Notes under the pieces: generated by a model | The model's input: the letters and a program-made list of their open reading frames with translations, nothing else | Told to the model about the DNA's origin: nothing | The model's database searches: none | Position numbers and translations under genes: made by a program | Part shown: positions 10,741 through 21,538 of the stretch, piece by piece | How the letters are laid out: every line of letters starts with the position of its first letter | How positions within the stretch are numbered: the first letter of the stretch is position 1 | Origin: Bromus sterilis | Taxonomy: Eukaryota > Streptophyta > Magnoliopsida > Poales > Poaceae | DNA length: 64,000 nt | NCBI GenBank assembly: GCA_950022295.1 | Contig: OX465600.1 | Location: 25,457,282 to 25,521,281, forward strand | Direction of reading: 5' to 3'

Positions 10741-11900
10741 TTACTGAAAATCAAAAAAACTGTAAAGGTAGTCCATGTTGAGCTCCCCGCCATCTCCTCC
10801 AGCAGCCTCGCCAGCGGCGCCGTCGTCCTTGGGCTCGCGCTTCGCGGCGGCCAGCACGCTGCATGTGCCGCCGCCGGCTGGCCCCCTCTTCCTCCTCACC
10901 CGCAGCGGCGCCGGCTCCTCGTCGCTGAGCACCACCAACGCCGGAGCCGGCGCCGGCGGCGTGGGCTTGCTGCGGCGGCTGCTATCCTCTCCCCGCGTCG
11001 CCGCCTCGTCGAGCTTCTTCTTCTCGAAGAACTCCCACTCCCTCCTTTCGCACTCTATCTCGCCGAGGAGGTAGTCGCTCCGCGCCCAGGCGAGGCCGGG
11101 GTCATCCTCCTTGTCGTTGGCGGCCGGCGGGGGTGGTGGGGGCTCGATGACCTCCTTCTTCGGTTTGAGCCAAGAAAAGAGGCCCCGACGAGGTGGAGCT
11201 GGAGCCGCTGACGAGGAGCCTCCAATGACGACGCCTCCGGAACGCGTGCGGCGACCAAGGGGCGTCGTCTCCGGCTCTGTCTTGACCTCGGTCTTGACGG
11301 GGAGGAACGTCGGGGGCGAGTACGCCGGCCCGGAGGAGTGCGAGCCGGTGGAGTGGGATGCCGACCCACCGGACGACGAGGACGTCGCCCTGTCCATGCC
11401 CCGCGGCATGGTCGCCCACAACGGCGTGGGCGAGCGAGAGTAGGAGCGGCGTGCAGCCGCGGCCAGTGGCGGGTACTGGAGCCGCGGCTGGTTCCCCATC
11501 TCGATGTAGTCGAGGATGGCGGGGAGGGTGCGTCCCTCCGTGCTCCACCATCGCCGCCGGCCGTTGCGGTACTGCCGCCCCACCATCGAATGGAGGCCGT
11601 TGGTGGAGGCGATCGCCTGCGCTCCTCGAAGTAGGCCTCCCAGCGCGCCACGTTGGCCGACGAGTTCACCAGATTGGCGCGCTCGGCTGGTGTCATGGAG
11701 GCGCGGGCGGCCTCGACCTCCATGTCGAAGGCCGTGCCAGGACGGGGCACCGGCGGCACTGGCACGCCGACGTTGCTGAGCACCCAGTCGTGCGGCGGGC
11801 GGGTGTCCGGCGGGAAGGGATAGCGCTCCTGGGCGAGCAGGATCGCCTCCATCAGGTGGAGGCTGCGGCGGGTGAAGCCATTCTTCGCGAGGCCGTCCAT
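10741..11900 (-). pseudogene. Harbinger-associated cargo gene, frameshifted
   Basis: Starts at ATG 11900 (MDGLAKNGFTRRSLHL...) behind a TATA box about 70 bp upstream, in good context. The first about 105 residues (through WEAYFEERR) read in one frame. From about 11600 the coherent protein continues in another frame, with a conserved-looking GRRRWWSTEGRTLPAILDYI stretch, a proline/serine-rich linker, a basic patch, and an acidic tail ending MDYLYSFFDFQ at 10741. Both segments resemble a large family of hypothetical proteins that I recall as abundant in Triticeae genomes, but I cannot name a function. One frameshift near 11590-11610 breaks it. Codon usage is extremely GC-rich compared with the surrounding AT-rich retrotransposon. 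The gene lies wholly inside the TIRs of the host element. Confidence 0.55.
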
Positions 11901-11968
11901 GGCGGCGACGAGGGGAGGCGAGAAGGAGAGAGGCGAGGAGGAGAGAGGCGAGTGTGCGGCGAGCTCTG

Positions 11969-11976
11969 TTTATATA
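11969..11976 (-). promoter_or_regulatory. TATA box of the Harbinger cargo gene
   Basis: Minus strand TATATAAA about 70 bp upstream of the ATG at 11900, in a GC-rich setting where such a motif is unlikely by chance. Suggests the cargo gene was once transcribed from inside the element. Confidence 0.55.
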
Positions 11977-12430
11977 GCGGGGGGTCGTGGACGCGCGTCG
12001 TCACCGCTAGGGAACACGCGGCGGTGTGGCCGGCGGTCGATTGGACTACTCCACGGCACATTGATTCGCCTGCCGCAAAGATTGGACTCGACTCCGACGC
12101 CGCATTGATTCCACTGCAGCAGCGCCAGGAGCGGGGAAGACGAGGCGAGAAGATGAGGACGCAGCGTAGGAAAGACGCCGCCAGGTGGGGTCGTGGATGA
12201 GGCGCGCGCGAAAGGGCGCGAAAGGTTCCCGCGTTTGCGCAATTTTCGTTCATCCGGCGTCCCCAAGCGACCCCCAGCACGCCGGTTCGGCTTGGGGATC
12301 GCCGGACTCAATTTTGACCCAATCCGGCGCTATTTAGGCCCTTGGGGACGCGGCTGGGCGAAAATCGTCCGTGCGACGCAAATAGCGCCGGCTTGGGGAC
12401 CTCTTGGAGGCGCGGCTGGAGATGCTCTAA

Positions 12431-13510
12431 GACCTCCCGCAATGGTTGAGATTACGGGATGAGATTGAAGATGCTGCTTCTTTGTTTAATTTGTGTGCTA
12501 CTCTTTGCTGAAATTGTCACTTTATGCCTAAAGTTACATAGGAGTATTATTTTTCCGGCAACCGGCTTACTTAAGCAAAAAGGTTTTTGAGGGTTTACTT
12601 AAGCAAAAAGTTGGTCCTGGACAGACGGTGGTCGTTGGCGATCGACTGGTCAACTGATGCAGGGGATACGACTTCCTCTTGCAGCAGCTTCCGCCGGCGT
12701 AGCAGCTGACGTATCCATGGCCGGATTAATAAGTTTTGGGTCGGTGCATGCCACGTAGCAGCAGAGTGTATATCCATCTGCAACGGGTACCAATCTGGAC
12801 CGGACGTCCGTCGCGTTAACCGGCTCAGTGATCTCCAATGCGGTTTCCTAAAACACATATCAATGTTCGTGAATCATGTTGGGTGGTTGTTAGAAAAAGT
12901 AATCACATGCTTGCTTTTGGTTGGGACTTGAGATACAAATGTTGGGGTTCCCGCAAAGCTACTCTCAATTTAGTTTGAATTTGTGAAAAACAGACATACG
13001 GAGGGATTCACAGATGGATACAACATTACGTACGTTGATAATAATATGTACATAATAAAAAGTAAGATGTACTTAGATTATTTATACAAGGGAGTTGCAA
13101 GTTTGTGAAAAAATGTCTAACTGCAAATAGATGTCGCTATTGCATGAGACAAAATGAAAATTTATGTTAATAGTCGCTTCTTTTCTGTTTTAGAAATACA
13201 GTATAGACGCAGATGCTTAGAAATATGTACATACATACATTTCAAAGAATGCACAGATGCATACCCTATAACTATTAACACATTCAAAAAATTAATTTGT
13301 GATTTTGATATTTAATGAAGTCACCACTAACGATTCGCTATTGACAAAAAATGTCTTCTTAACCAAAAAAAAATCATCTTTGTGAGATATCGAAGCATCA
13401 AAAAGGTTTAATCCATGGTACATACGCTGGAGATATTAATGTGTGAAACACACTATGGCTATTAGTTGTTGTTATTAGGTAGTGAACCCGGTTGGATAAT
13501 TAGCATATGC
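12431..13510. other. Intergenic; possible gene remnant on the minus strand
   Basis: Mostly AT-rich with nothing recognised. On the minus strand 12838-12650 gives a 62-residue open frame (MEITEPVNATDVRSRLVPV..., with CCYVACTDPK) whose composition looks more protein-like than its neighbours, but no family was recognised. It may be a fragment or chance. Confidence 0.3.
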
Positions 13511-13596
13511 TACTCCCTCCGCCACGGTTTAGAAGACACAGTTAAACTTGCGTGCGTTTCCATAAAAGCATAGTTAATAGTATAGCTAGCTGCTGG

Positions 13597-14005
13597 ATAA
13601 TGCTAACGTAGACCGAGCTATACGTAGCCCTTTAGTTTGAACAAGTCATAAAATGTATTTTATATTACTCAAAACACATTGAATTTTTTTATGAATATAT
13701 ATACACATGTATATGACATATGTGCAAATTTTCATATCATTATACTTTCACATGTGGCGTATGAAAAAAAGATAAATATTTGATTTTAAATGGGCCTTTT
13801 TGTTGTTGGTTTTGGGCTGAAATTTTGTTTTTTTTGTGCAGACTTCATATTACAATATTTTCAAGCCAAATTTGACATGTTCATACGGAATACATATAAG
13901 TTTTCATAGATTTTATTTTTTATTTTTTCAAAACTTTTAAATATGTTTTACGGTTTTTTCAAAATAAAGGGCTACGTGTAGCTCGGCCTCCAAAAATTCG
14001 CACTC
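13597..14005. mobile_element. MULE-like non-autonomous element
   Basis: Contains a 22-bp inverted repeat near its ends (CCGAGCTATACGTAGCCCTTTA, 13613-13634, against 13965-13986; 21 of 22 match) around an AT-rich core. It is flanked by a 13-bp direct repeat, agctagctgctgg, at 13584-13596 and 14006-14018. A 9-11-bp duplication is usual for Mutator-like elements, so the 13 bp may include chance matches. The left outer end appears diverged. No coding capacity. Confidence 0.5.
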
Positions 14006-14263
14006 AGCTAGCTGCTGGCTATAAGAAGATGCCATGTCATCTATAGCTAATCTTATAGTCAACAAGTACAATAGTAAGGCTATAAGGAGTACTACTTTAG
14101 CAATATATGACCCACATGTCTATCTCACAAAGTGTCTAGGAGCACGTGTTGCAGGTAGCTACTAATTAGTAGCCCGCTTCTCTTCTCTCTCCTCCAACTA
14201 AGCACAAATATATTATTTTATTCCTTATAGCCAGCTGACTAGGCACTATTGTACTTGCTCTAA

Positions 14264-14545
14264 GGGCACTCCCAATGCTTGTATCTTAGCACGTAAGCAT
14301 AGACATTTTGCTTATGTGGCATGGTATTTAATGAAGAAAGAGATGGAGGTTGTATCTTAGCTAAGATACAACATTTGCACGTGGCCATATGCAAAAAGCA
14401 TGGTTAGACCAATCACATTTATGCATGGAGCTAAAATCATTAAATAAGATACAACATATAAGAAACAATGCATTGTGGGGGTTGTATTTTAAATTTTTAT
14501 TGCTCTTATGATACCGTGCTAAGAAACAATGCATTGAGAGAGCCC
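14264..14545. mobile_element. Tourist-like MITE
   Basis: 282 bp with TIRs GGGCACTCCCAATGC / GCATTGAGAGAGCCC and a second inner inverted match (TTGTATCTTAGCACG / CGTGCTAAGAAACAA). TAA flanks both ends (14261-14263, 14546-14548), the target type of Tourist/Harbinger MITEs. Non-coding. Confidence 0.75.
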
Positions 14546-15142
14546 TAATAGACAAGGTTTAAGGCGTGAAGGCATTAATTAGTACTACTACTTCACTCAA
14601 TTATGCATGTGCCCTCTCAATTCTTTTTGCTCAAGCCGCATGGAGTTGATGCATGTATGGTGTGAATGTAATTAATATTACTACTTCACTCATTTACTGA
14701 TGCTGTGTGTGCTACATATCACAATCAATCGATGATTACCTTGGTCCCAGAGATTTTTCAAGCGTGTCTTCTAAACCGTGACGGAGGGAGTATGCTAATT
14801 AGCAAACCATCACTACAAAGTGATTATTCCTTGGTTCTGTAAGTAAACCAAGCAACCAATTGGAGGCTTACACGTGTTAGCACATGAGATGCTACGTGGT
14901 TCCCCCGCGAGTTTTGCAGTTGGCCGGACCAAACGCCAACCGGTTCTCCTGGGCAGCAACTTAACCAGGGACCATATCGTCCTCGAACCTAACGGCCAAC
15001 CTGCCGTCCATTTCTGTATATACACGGATTTTTTATAAAACAAACATATTCTTTAATTAAAATTAATCTGTTAAATTTCGCTTGATCCATAAAATTTATG
15101 CATACAGGCCGCCTAATCACATTTCGTGCGCTATATCTATGA

Positions 15143-15411
15143 CACGTGACAGCCAGGTATTGCCACATAGGTGTCGTTAGCAGTCAGCTTCTTAATATTC
15201 CGATGGAACCAAGAGCTAGCCTGGACATGCCATGATGACATGGACGCCACCGAAGCAGCAGCGTGTCATGGGGGTGTGGTTATTGCTTGACAAATGGACA
15301 CGACAGGGACAGGCGCCGGCCAAACAACCGCGCTCTATCCAACGGCTGGAAGGCGCCTCCCAACTGGGGGATTCAACGGCTCAAGACAAGCAACACCACA
15401 CCTATATATAT
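15143..15411 (+). promoter_or_regulatory. NAC gene promoter: G-box and TATA box
   Basis: A TATA box (tatatatat, 15403-15411) lies about 240 bp before the NAC start codon, leaving a pyrimidine-rich leader of about 210 bp. A palindromic G-box core CACGTG sits at 15143-15148, with another at 14871-14876. G-boxes are bound by bZIP and bHLH factors and are common in abscisic-acid- and light-responsive promoters. Any response of this gene is inference. Confidence 0.5.
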
Positions 15412-15651
15412 CACAGACTCTAGCGCCTCTCTCTCCAAACTTGTTGTGTGTCTAAGCTAGCCCTCCAAGTTATCAATCCAAGGTCTCAACAAAGCTTTCC
15501 CTAGATCTCACAAGTCTCAACAGAGCTCATACGTACACGATCTCTTCTTCGATCTTCCTCCTGCGTGTGTTCGCGTCAAATCTAACTTGATCTTCTTGCA
15601 TGCAGTCGATAGGTCATCACAAGGCGTTTAAAGCTCAAGGAGCCAGCAGCC

Positions 15652-17559
15652 ATGGCCGGCGTCGTCGCGGTTGCACCCAAGGAGCTCCCGCCGGGCTACC
15701 GCTTCCACCCGACGGATCAGGAGCTGATCATCTACTTCCTCATGGGCAAGGTCCTCGGCCTCGGCCTGCACAACGGCTTCAACTTCAACTTCATCCCTGA
15801 GGTGCACGTCTACAGGTTCGAACCGCATCAGCTACCAGGTACTACACGTGCATGTTTCAAATCAGATCCCATATAAGCATTCGTGTAATTAAGCAGATCG
15901 ATCAATATGTACAATTAAGAAACACACCGCCAGCTTCCTTTGATTATTTTACAACGGAGGGAATACTTTGCAATTCTATTCAGTTCCGTACACAAGTATG
16001 ATTATTAATTGACTTGATTAATTACCTACTTCCTTTGATCCATAATAAATATCGCATATTTTGAAGTATTAAGTTAGTACAAATTTTGTACTAAATGAAC
16101 GACACTTATTATGGATCAAAAGAATACTTCCTTTTACTATTTGTATGTACGTATTAAGTTGTTTTTCGTTTCCTTTCAAATCAAGTATATATGGATCCAC
16201 TATTTTTTGGCCATTCTGGGTCAAAATGTTCGAATCATACCCAACGACCGCTGCGTTTTAAGTTTTTATAGCAATCGTGTGCTTTAAATTGCCATGCATT
16301 TGTACTGCAGTTGCCATACAAATCGTTCGCTTTTGCCATGTCCTAGAGCGAACGTTCGCTCCTTATGATTTCTCTACATTTTTTGGTACATCAATTAAAT
16401 TTAGACCGTCTATTTTCATGATCCGATGATCCAGATAAGGTAATACTGGACAAGCTTCAGTGAATTTCCGCCTCTTTCGTACAAACTTGATTTACATACC
16501 GGTAAACTTGATTTATGTATTTTAGAGGTAATTTGGTTTATATTTCAAAGTGAAGTATCATATGTAAGTGGACTTATGTTCTGCGTGTTTGCACCTGCAT
16601 GCATGCATGCATGCGTGTAGACAAATCATTCTCACCGAGCGCAGGCGACCCCGGGGCCAAATTGGAGTGGTACTTCTTCGCGCCGAGGGGTAGAAAGTAT
16701 CCCAACGGCCTTCGGATGGAGAGGGCCACAGATGGCGGGTTCTGGAAGTCCACAGGGAAGGACCGCCCCGTCATGCATAACGGCGTCGTCGTCGGCATGA
16801 AGAAGACCCTTGTGTTCCACACCGGCCGAGCCCCTAACGGCATGAAGACCGATTGGGTGATGCACGAGTACCGCCTCCACCCCCATCGCCGCATCCATGT
16901 AATATATGTTTCGTTCTTATATTCTCCTTTCTTGGTACTCAAAATTGCAACTTCAATCCACAACTCACCTACATCTAAATGGTTTATCTGGTTAGGACGC
17001 CTACGCGTTGTGTCGGGTCTTCAACAAGAAAACCATGACCCCATTACCAGACATGGATAACAAAGGGATCCAACCGATGACCGGGAATGTAAACTCAAAC
17101 AAGGAAGAAATCCATCACCCAGTGTTGGACGATGCAAATGCAGACAGGGAAGGTCTCCAACCCTTGTCTGCCATCATCCCTGACGTGGACAATGAAGGCA
17201 TGCATTCTGTACCCAATGCCCCTGATATGGACAAGGAAGGGATCCATCCTGTATCCGTTGGCGACGGCACCGACAAGGAAAAGATCCAACCCGTGCTCCA
17301 CATCGCCAATGCAGACATGGAAAGGATACATCCCGTCCCCGATGGTGCTGTCGCGAACAATGAAGCGCCGGGAGGCACCAACACAGATGTGGATAACACT
17401 CAGATGTTGTTCACCTTCGACAATGCCTTCCACACTAGCGCCAACGTGGACATGGATTTTTCCTGGATGCAGTTTGTCCCTGACGACATTGGCTGCCCAA
17501 GCATCGAACTAGGCATAGATGACTCCGTTACGCAGCTCATCGAGGACTACTTGTGGTAA
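15652..17559 (+). CDS. NAC-domain transcription factor with C-terminal repeat tail (three exons)
   Basis: Exons 15652-15838, 16621-16898 and 16996-17559 join in phase to give about 342 residues; both introns are GT-AG. The NAC DNA-binding domain fills residues about 10-168: subdomain A LPPGYRFHPTDQELIIYFL, B IPEVHVYRFEPHQLPD (the D codon is split by intron 1), C EWYFFAPRGRKYPNG...FWKSTGKDRPV, D GMKKTLVFHTGRAPNGMKTDWVMHEYRLH, E DAYALCRVFNK. WKSTG replaces the commoner WKATG. Residues about 174-273 are seven imperfect 14-15-residue repeats of the form (D/N)-x-D-K/N-E-G-I-H/Q-P-V. The acidic end (DDSVTQLIEDYLW) could act as an activation region. NAC proteins bind DNA as dimers in the nucleus; the target process is not readable from sequence. 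All exons are open, with a TATA box upstream and AATAAA downstream, so the gene looks functional. Confidence 0.9.
16029..16124. mobile_element. Stowaway-like MITE in NAC intron 1
   Basis: 96 bp folded by inverted ends TTCCTTTGATCCATAATAA and TTATTATGGATCAAAAGAA, flanked by TA (16027-16028, 16125-16126). Lies fully within intron 1, away from the splice sites. Confidence 0.65.
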
Positions 17560-17598
17560 CCATTGCCAATTGACAAGGGACGGACAGTAGAGAAGTAA

Positions 17599-17612
17599 AA
17601 TAAATAAATAAA
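17599..17612 (+). terminator. Polyadenylation signal of the NAC gene
   Basis: Overlapping AATAAA motifs (aataaataaataaa) about 40 bp after the stop codon, in a suitable AT-rich 3' setting. Confidence 0.5.
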
Positions 17613-17619
17613 ACCCGAA

Positions 17620-18331
17620 AGTTAATCCATTTTGACACTTTGTATATTTTCCCACGAAGCATTGTATACCGTGGATAGTGGTCCTTTATTCATGTGTTAC
17701 TGTATTTGTTTTTATGTTTGTTGAAAGTGGGCTCAACATTGTCTGAATGCTATGTTTTTATTTGGATGGGAGTGTTATGTTTTTTCTGAATGGGAATGTT
17801 ATATCGTTTTTTTACGCGCAACGGCAGGTGCTCTGCCTTTTCATAATAGACTAACAAGAGTATCGCCTGGAATGCTATATCGTTCTCATATGCCTTTGAG
17901 TCCTTGTGGAAAAAACAAAATAAAAATGTTGACCAGCTATGCGCGTGTAATGAAAAATTGGTTAATTTGTAGTATATGAAAAAGATGGATTGTTCATCCG
18001 CACAAGCATATCGTCGCGTGTGGTGAAATTCCAGGTGCAATGAACACACGACTAGTCAAGCAGCTATATTATAATCCAAGTCCACACCCAACCATGTCTT
18101 GTTTTTATTTTTCCAGTTCTGGAATGGAGCCTGGTCGACCATCTGTTGCGATGGAACGACTACATGGGCGTCCCAAGTATATGAAAAAGATATGATCCGA
18201 CTAGTGACAAACACCTTTGCATTTACCGAGTGGAAGGAAAACCCATCGATCCAGATTGAAACACACGAAATAAAAATGACACCACGCTCCTCACCACATG
18301 CACCGGATGATGCCTCTAGTTATATCATAAA
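17620..18331. other. Intergenic stretch after the NAC gene
   Basis: No gene recognised. A short frame at 18099-18335 has no known motif. Confidence 0.55.
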
Positions 18332-19921
18332 CTAGATGATGTCCCGCGCGTTGCCGCCGGAATTGTTAATAAGAAATATTGAATGTTTGAAAATGTTATT
18401 TTTTATTAAATAAATTATAATTTGATTATAAATTATTTTTTCAAAAAATATTGTTTACAATAAATATCTAAGAAATTTTGATAAAAATTCAAAAAAATAG
18501 TTTTTCATTAATTTATTTCCTTGATAATATATCGATAAGAGGATAAGAGATAAAAACAACATTGAGTAGAGACAATGAAAACGTCTCCACCTTTGGCTAA
18601 ATCTAAAACAATGATAACAATTGTAGATGTACATAGAAAAATAAAATATAAATAACTCATAATTTAATTTTTTATAAAAAATCCCTTATAAATCGTGATG
18701 CTCGGTGCATAAAAATTTATTATTTATTTAGGTTGCATGTACATGCAGAATTAATAAAAGCATGTCCTTGTAAAGTGGACCTACTTGATGATGTAGATAT
18801 CTTACATGTCAAGATAAATAGATTAGTGAGATGAATTATGGATTACACTACTAAGCAGCGCCGCACATAGAGTTTGTCATGTGGCCACTATTTTTTCTTT
18901 CCACCAACCATGCATGTAGTGACATCATCAAGATTCCCTTTAATGTTTGAAATTTAAAAAGTTTTATCTCTAAAACCGTTAATTCAAACGATGATCTGTT
19001 TTCACCGTTGACTTTGTCGTGAAAAGATCTTCGAAACTAGATCTCATGTTAATATGTTTCGACATTATTTTTTTCCGTCCGTACTTGCCACTTTTTTTGT
19101 ACTTACTTGTCGGTAAAAAAATACTTAGTTATCTAATAAGAATTAACTTAGTTGCCATATTTTTTGTAATTACGTAAAAATATACAACTCGACTTCAAGC
19201 ACTAACAAATTATTTCTTGGTAATTGCAAGTGAAAAAATAATGTAAAAATGACAACTCACTATATTTAAAACTGACAAGTATAGTAATAATTTTTTTGGC
19301 AAGCACATATAAAAATGACAGCTCGTCATAATTAAACTAGCAAATTATATCAAATATTTTATACCTAATTGCAAGAATTAATTTTTGTGTTTGCCAAAAA
19401 AATTACACCTGATTGCAGGAATTAATTTTCATACTTGCCACATTTTTTTGCATCAAAATTATTTCTTTTGCAATAAAGTTTTTTGTTCGGGCTATTACTT
19501 GCCAGATTTTTTTTTTGCTAGGGCTATTACTTGCCAGAATTTTTTGCTAGGGCTATTACTTGACAATTTTTTTTGCCAGGACTTTTGGTTGCCCGATCAC
19601 ACATACTACTTGTTTGTCTTAAAAAAAACTTTATTTGTCAGTTTCAAGTACTAGTACGATTGGTCTATAGGATTAATAGTAGTACATGCACTATGGAACA
19701 TCCTGTAGCTCATCATGACGCTCTAGCACGTCCTAGCCCTAAGCCCCTGACAAAGAAAAAGAAATATTTCATTGCTGCTACGTGATGCTAATTAGTACAA
19801 AAGGTAGCTCATGTACATGTATTACTCACGAAGTACTTGTTGCGTCTCGGCGGCCGCACGGGTCAACCAACATGCGGCGGAGTTGTTAATTATTTTTCAT
19901 GAATTAGTTAGGTATTATAGA
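18332..19921 (-). mobile_element. Short non-autonomous Helitron, minus strand
   Basis: On the minus strand it opens TCTATAATACCTAA (5' end at 19921) and closes with a hairpin-forming CCGGCGGCAACGCGCGGG followed by acatcatCTAG (3' end at 18332). The flanks are A and T, as expected for Helitron insertion between A and T without duplication. 18332-18838 aligns with the Helitron at 53733-54449 in the same orientation, including shared phrases such as aacattgagtagagacaatgaa and gtggacctacttgatgatgt. Its front part is interrupted at 18839-19898. No RepHel protein is encoded. Confidence 0.65.
18839..19898. mobile_element. Insertion of unknown type inside the Helitron
   Basis: Sequence absent from the related Helitron at 53733, bounded by an 8-bp direct repeat atgaatta (18831-18838 and 19899-19906), consistent with an 8-bp target duplication. 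No terminal inverted repeats were seen. It is AT-rich, with a run of about 30-bp imperfect repeats (gctagggctattacttgccaga-like, about 19485-19590). No coding region. Confidence 0.4.
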
Positions 19922-20004
19922 TTATAGATACCACAACCTCTTTTCTAATTATTTTTCATGAATTAGTTAGGTATTATAGATTATAGATACCACAACCTCT
20001 TTTC
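19887..20004. repeat. Tandem duplication, 2 x 59 bp
   Basis: Two adjacent near-identical 59-bp units (19887-19945, 19946-20004), each containing the Helitron 5' tip (ggtattataga). The duplication therefore arose after the Helitron inserted. Confidence 0.8.
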
Positions 20005-20846
20005 TCCGTGTCATCGTGCTCGATCGGTGTACGTCGAGGAAAGATTAAGAGCAGAACAATTGCCGTCAAGGTCTTGAATTACTATGGCATCTCATCCTGA
20101 TTGGATGGCATTGTATACATAGCTTACTGGTGGCGAGCGATATGAATGGCGATGATCATATTAAAAAGTAGCTGTTTTTGGGACCTCATCAATGTGGTTC
20201 ATCTTCTTTTGTATTTAAGTATTTTAAATGTCTCTACTATTAAATGGAATTGGTAAATTCGCCTCACGTCCTTCTCCGATTTTTTTTAGATTTTTTTTAG
20301 ATTTTTTTTGTTAATCCCACGCCACCTCACTCTTGATTGGTTTTTGGTCCATTTTTTGGTAATCTCAACCGACGTCACACAAATTAAAAGCAACGTATAT
20401 AAAATAACATGAAAATATTTAAACCAAATCGTCGCTTTTCTTTTCTTGTCCTACTGAATTCCTTAAAACAAAAGACAACACCCATTGATTTATGTAAAGT
20501 GTCATCCAGCGTTGATGAAAGAATCATGTTAATTATGGAGAATATCTATCTTTCTCGATTTGGACTATAGCATATGTAGTGCGGTTAAATACCCCAAGCA
20601 AGGACCCCCTTAATATAGGGAAAGTATCATTTACGTGAGCTCCATCTAAGAGCTCTTATTCTCTTTACATCATCTTCATGTTCTCCCACACTATCTTATC
20701 GGAGGCGTCAATGCGAGACAGATCATAGGAAAAGAAAAACACATGTGAGTATGTGACATCTTCATTTAGGCACTCATAATAGTCATTTATTGATCACTAA
20801 CATATGATTTGCCCCTAATTGCGACGCGCATAAAATTAGTTAAATA

Positions 20847-20907
20847 CTCCCTCCGTCCAAAAAATAACTTTGTACTAAGAGTGAGAGTTATTTTTGGACG
20901 GAGGGAG
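20847..20907. mobile_element. Miniature Stowaway MITE (61 bp)
   Basis: Near-perfect fold-back: CTCCCTCCGTCCAAAAAATAACT and its complement around a 15-bp core, with TA at 20845-20846 and 20908-20909. Among the shortest such elements in the window. Confidence 0.85.
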
Positions 20908-21518
20908 TACTAAACAAGATAGATTAGCTCTGCCCTATATTCCATTCCTTGGACAAGAAGAAACCAAAACCAAAATGGGAAAAAAATTAAGAACGGAATG
21001 CTACTTACTTGCTACTAGCGGTGCTAATAAATCAGTAGGAAGGAACAATGTTGAGGATATCGCTTATGAAAAACTTATCGGTCGACCCAAAATAAGGCGT
21101 AAATCGAAGATTTATCGGTATATCGGATTATTAATAGGCATATTGGACCATTTATCGGATAATTTATCTTATCGATAAGACACCAAAAAAGGATAAATCG
21201 GATAATTTATCGGAATATCAGAAGATATTTGGAATAGTGGAAAGGAATGCTACTTAGATACTTATTTTTGTTATACATACTAACTCATATTATATGAATA
21301 AATTTATGGTAAAAAGTTTGACTTAAAATAACGAACTGAGCCTAGCCCAAATAGTTATGTTCCAGAGGACTGAGTGCGGCAATGCGTACGTCTAGTGAAA
21401 TAAATCCCCTACGGAAACAGCTTGGAGAGCAATGCAAGCAAACATATTGAGTACTGACTTTCATTCCATCAGCACAGTAAGAAGAAGACGGACGGCAGAG
21501 CTTGAAAGAACCAAGCCA

Positions 21519-21538
21519 GAGAGAGAGAGAGAGAGAGA
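21519..21538. repeat. GA microsatellite
   Basis: About ten uninterrupted GA units. It is followed by a two-copy phrase cataccccagaaat(c/t)caagc at about 21582-21628. The rest of 20910-22165 shows no gene. Confidence 0.85.

Larger units (their letters stand above)
3554..12427 (-). mobile_element. PIF/Harbinger-like TIR element with cargo gene, split by an LTR retrotransposon
   Basis: The ends form a perfect 15-bp terminal inverted repeat (GAGCATCTCCAGCCG at 3554 and its reverse complement ending at 12427). It is flanked by TAA at 3551-3553 and 12428-12430, the TWA target type of PIF/Harbinger elements. Just inside the left end is a small hairpin (GGCGCTATTTTAACGCC-like), also present in the related element at 22166. 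Without the retrotransposon at 3618-10562 and its duplicated Gs the element would be about 1.9 kb. It carries a cargo reading frame at 11900-10741 (minus) but nothing resembling a DDE transposase, so it would need a transposase in trans. Superfamily rests on TIR and TSD only. Confidence 0.7.
13513..14790. mobile_element. Stowaway-type (Tc1/Mariner) TIR element carrying nested insertions
   Basis: Ends are a 28-bp inverted repeat, CTCCCTCCGCCACGGTTTAG... at 13513 and its complement ending at 14790, 26 of 28 matching, flanked by TA on both sides (13511-13512, 14791-14792). The CTCCCTCCG terminus and TA duplication are those of Stowaway elements. Its 1.28-kb length is partly explained by a MULE-like insertion (13597-14005) and a Tourist MITE (14264-14545). 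No transposase is encoded. It ends about 610 bp upstream of the NAC gene TATA box. Confidence 0.75.

Noticed and set aside
19485..19590. CRISPR-like repeat-spacer array from the gctagggctattacttgcc repeats
   Set aside because: Repeats are imperfect and contiguous, without unique spacers, in plant nuclear DNA; this is a simple tandem repeat.
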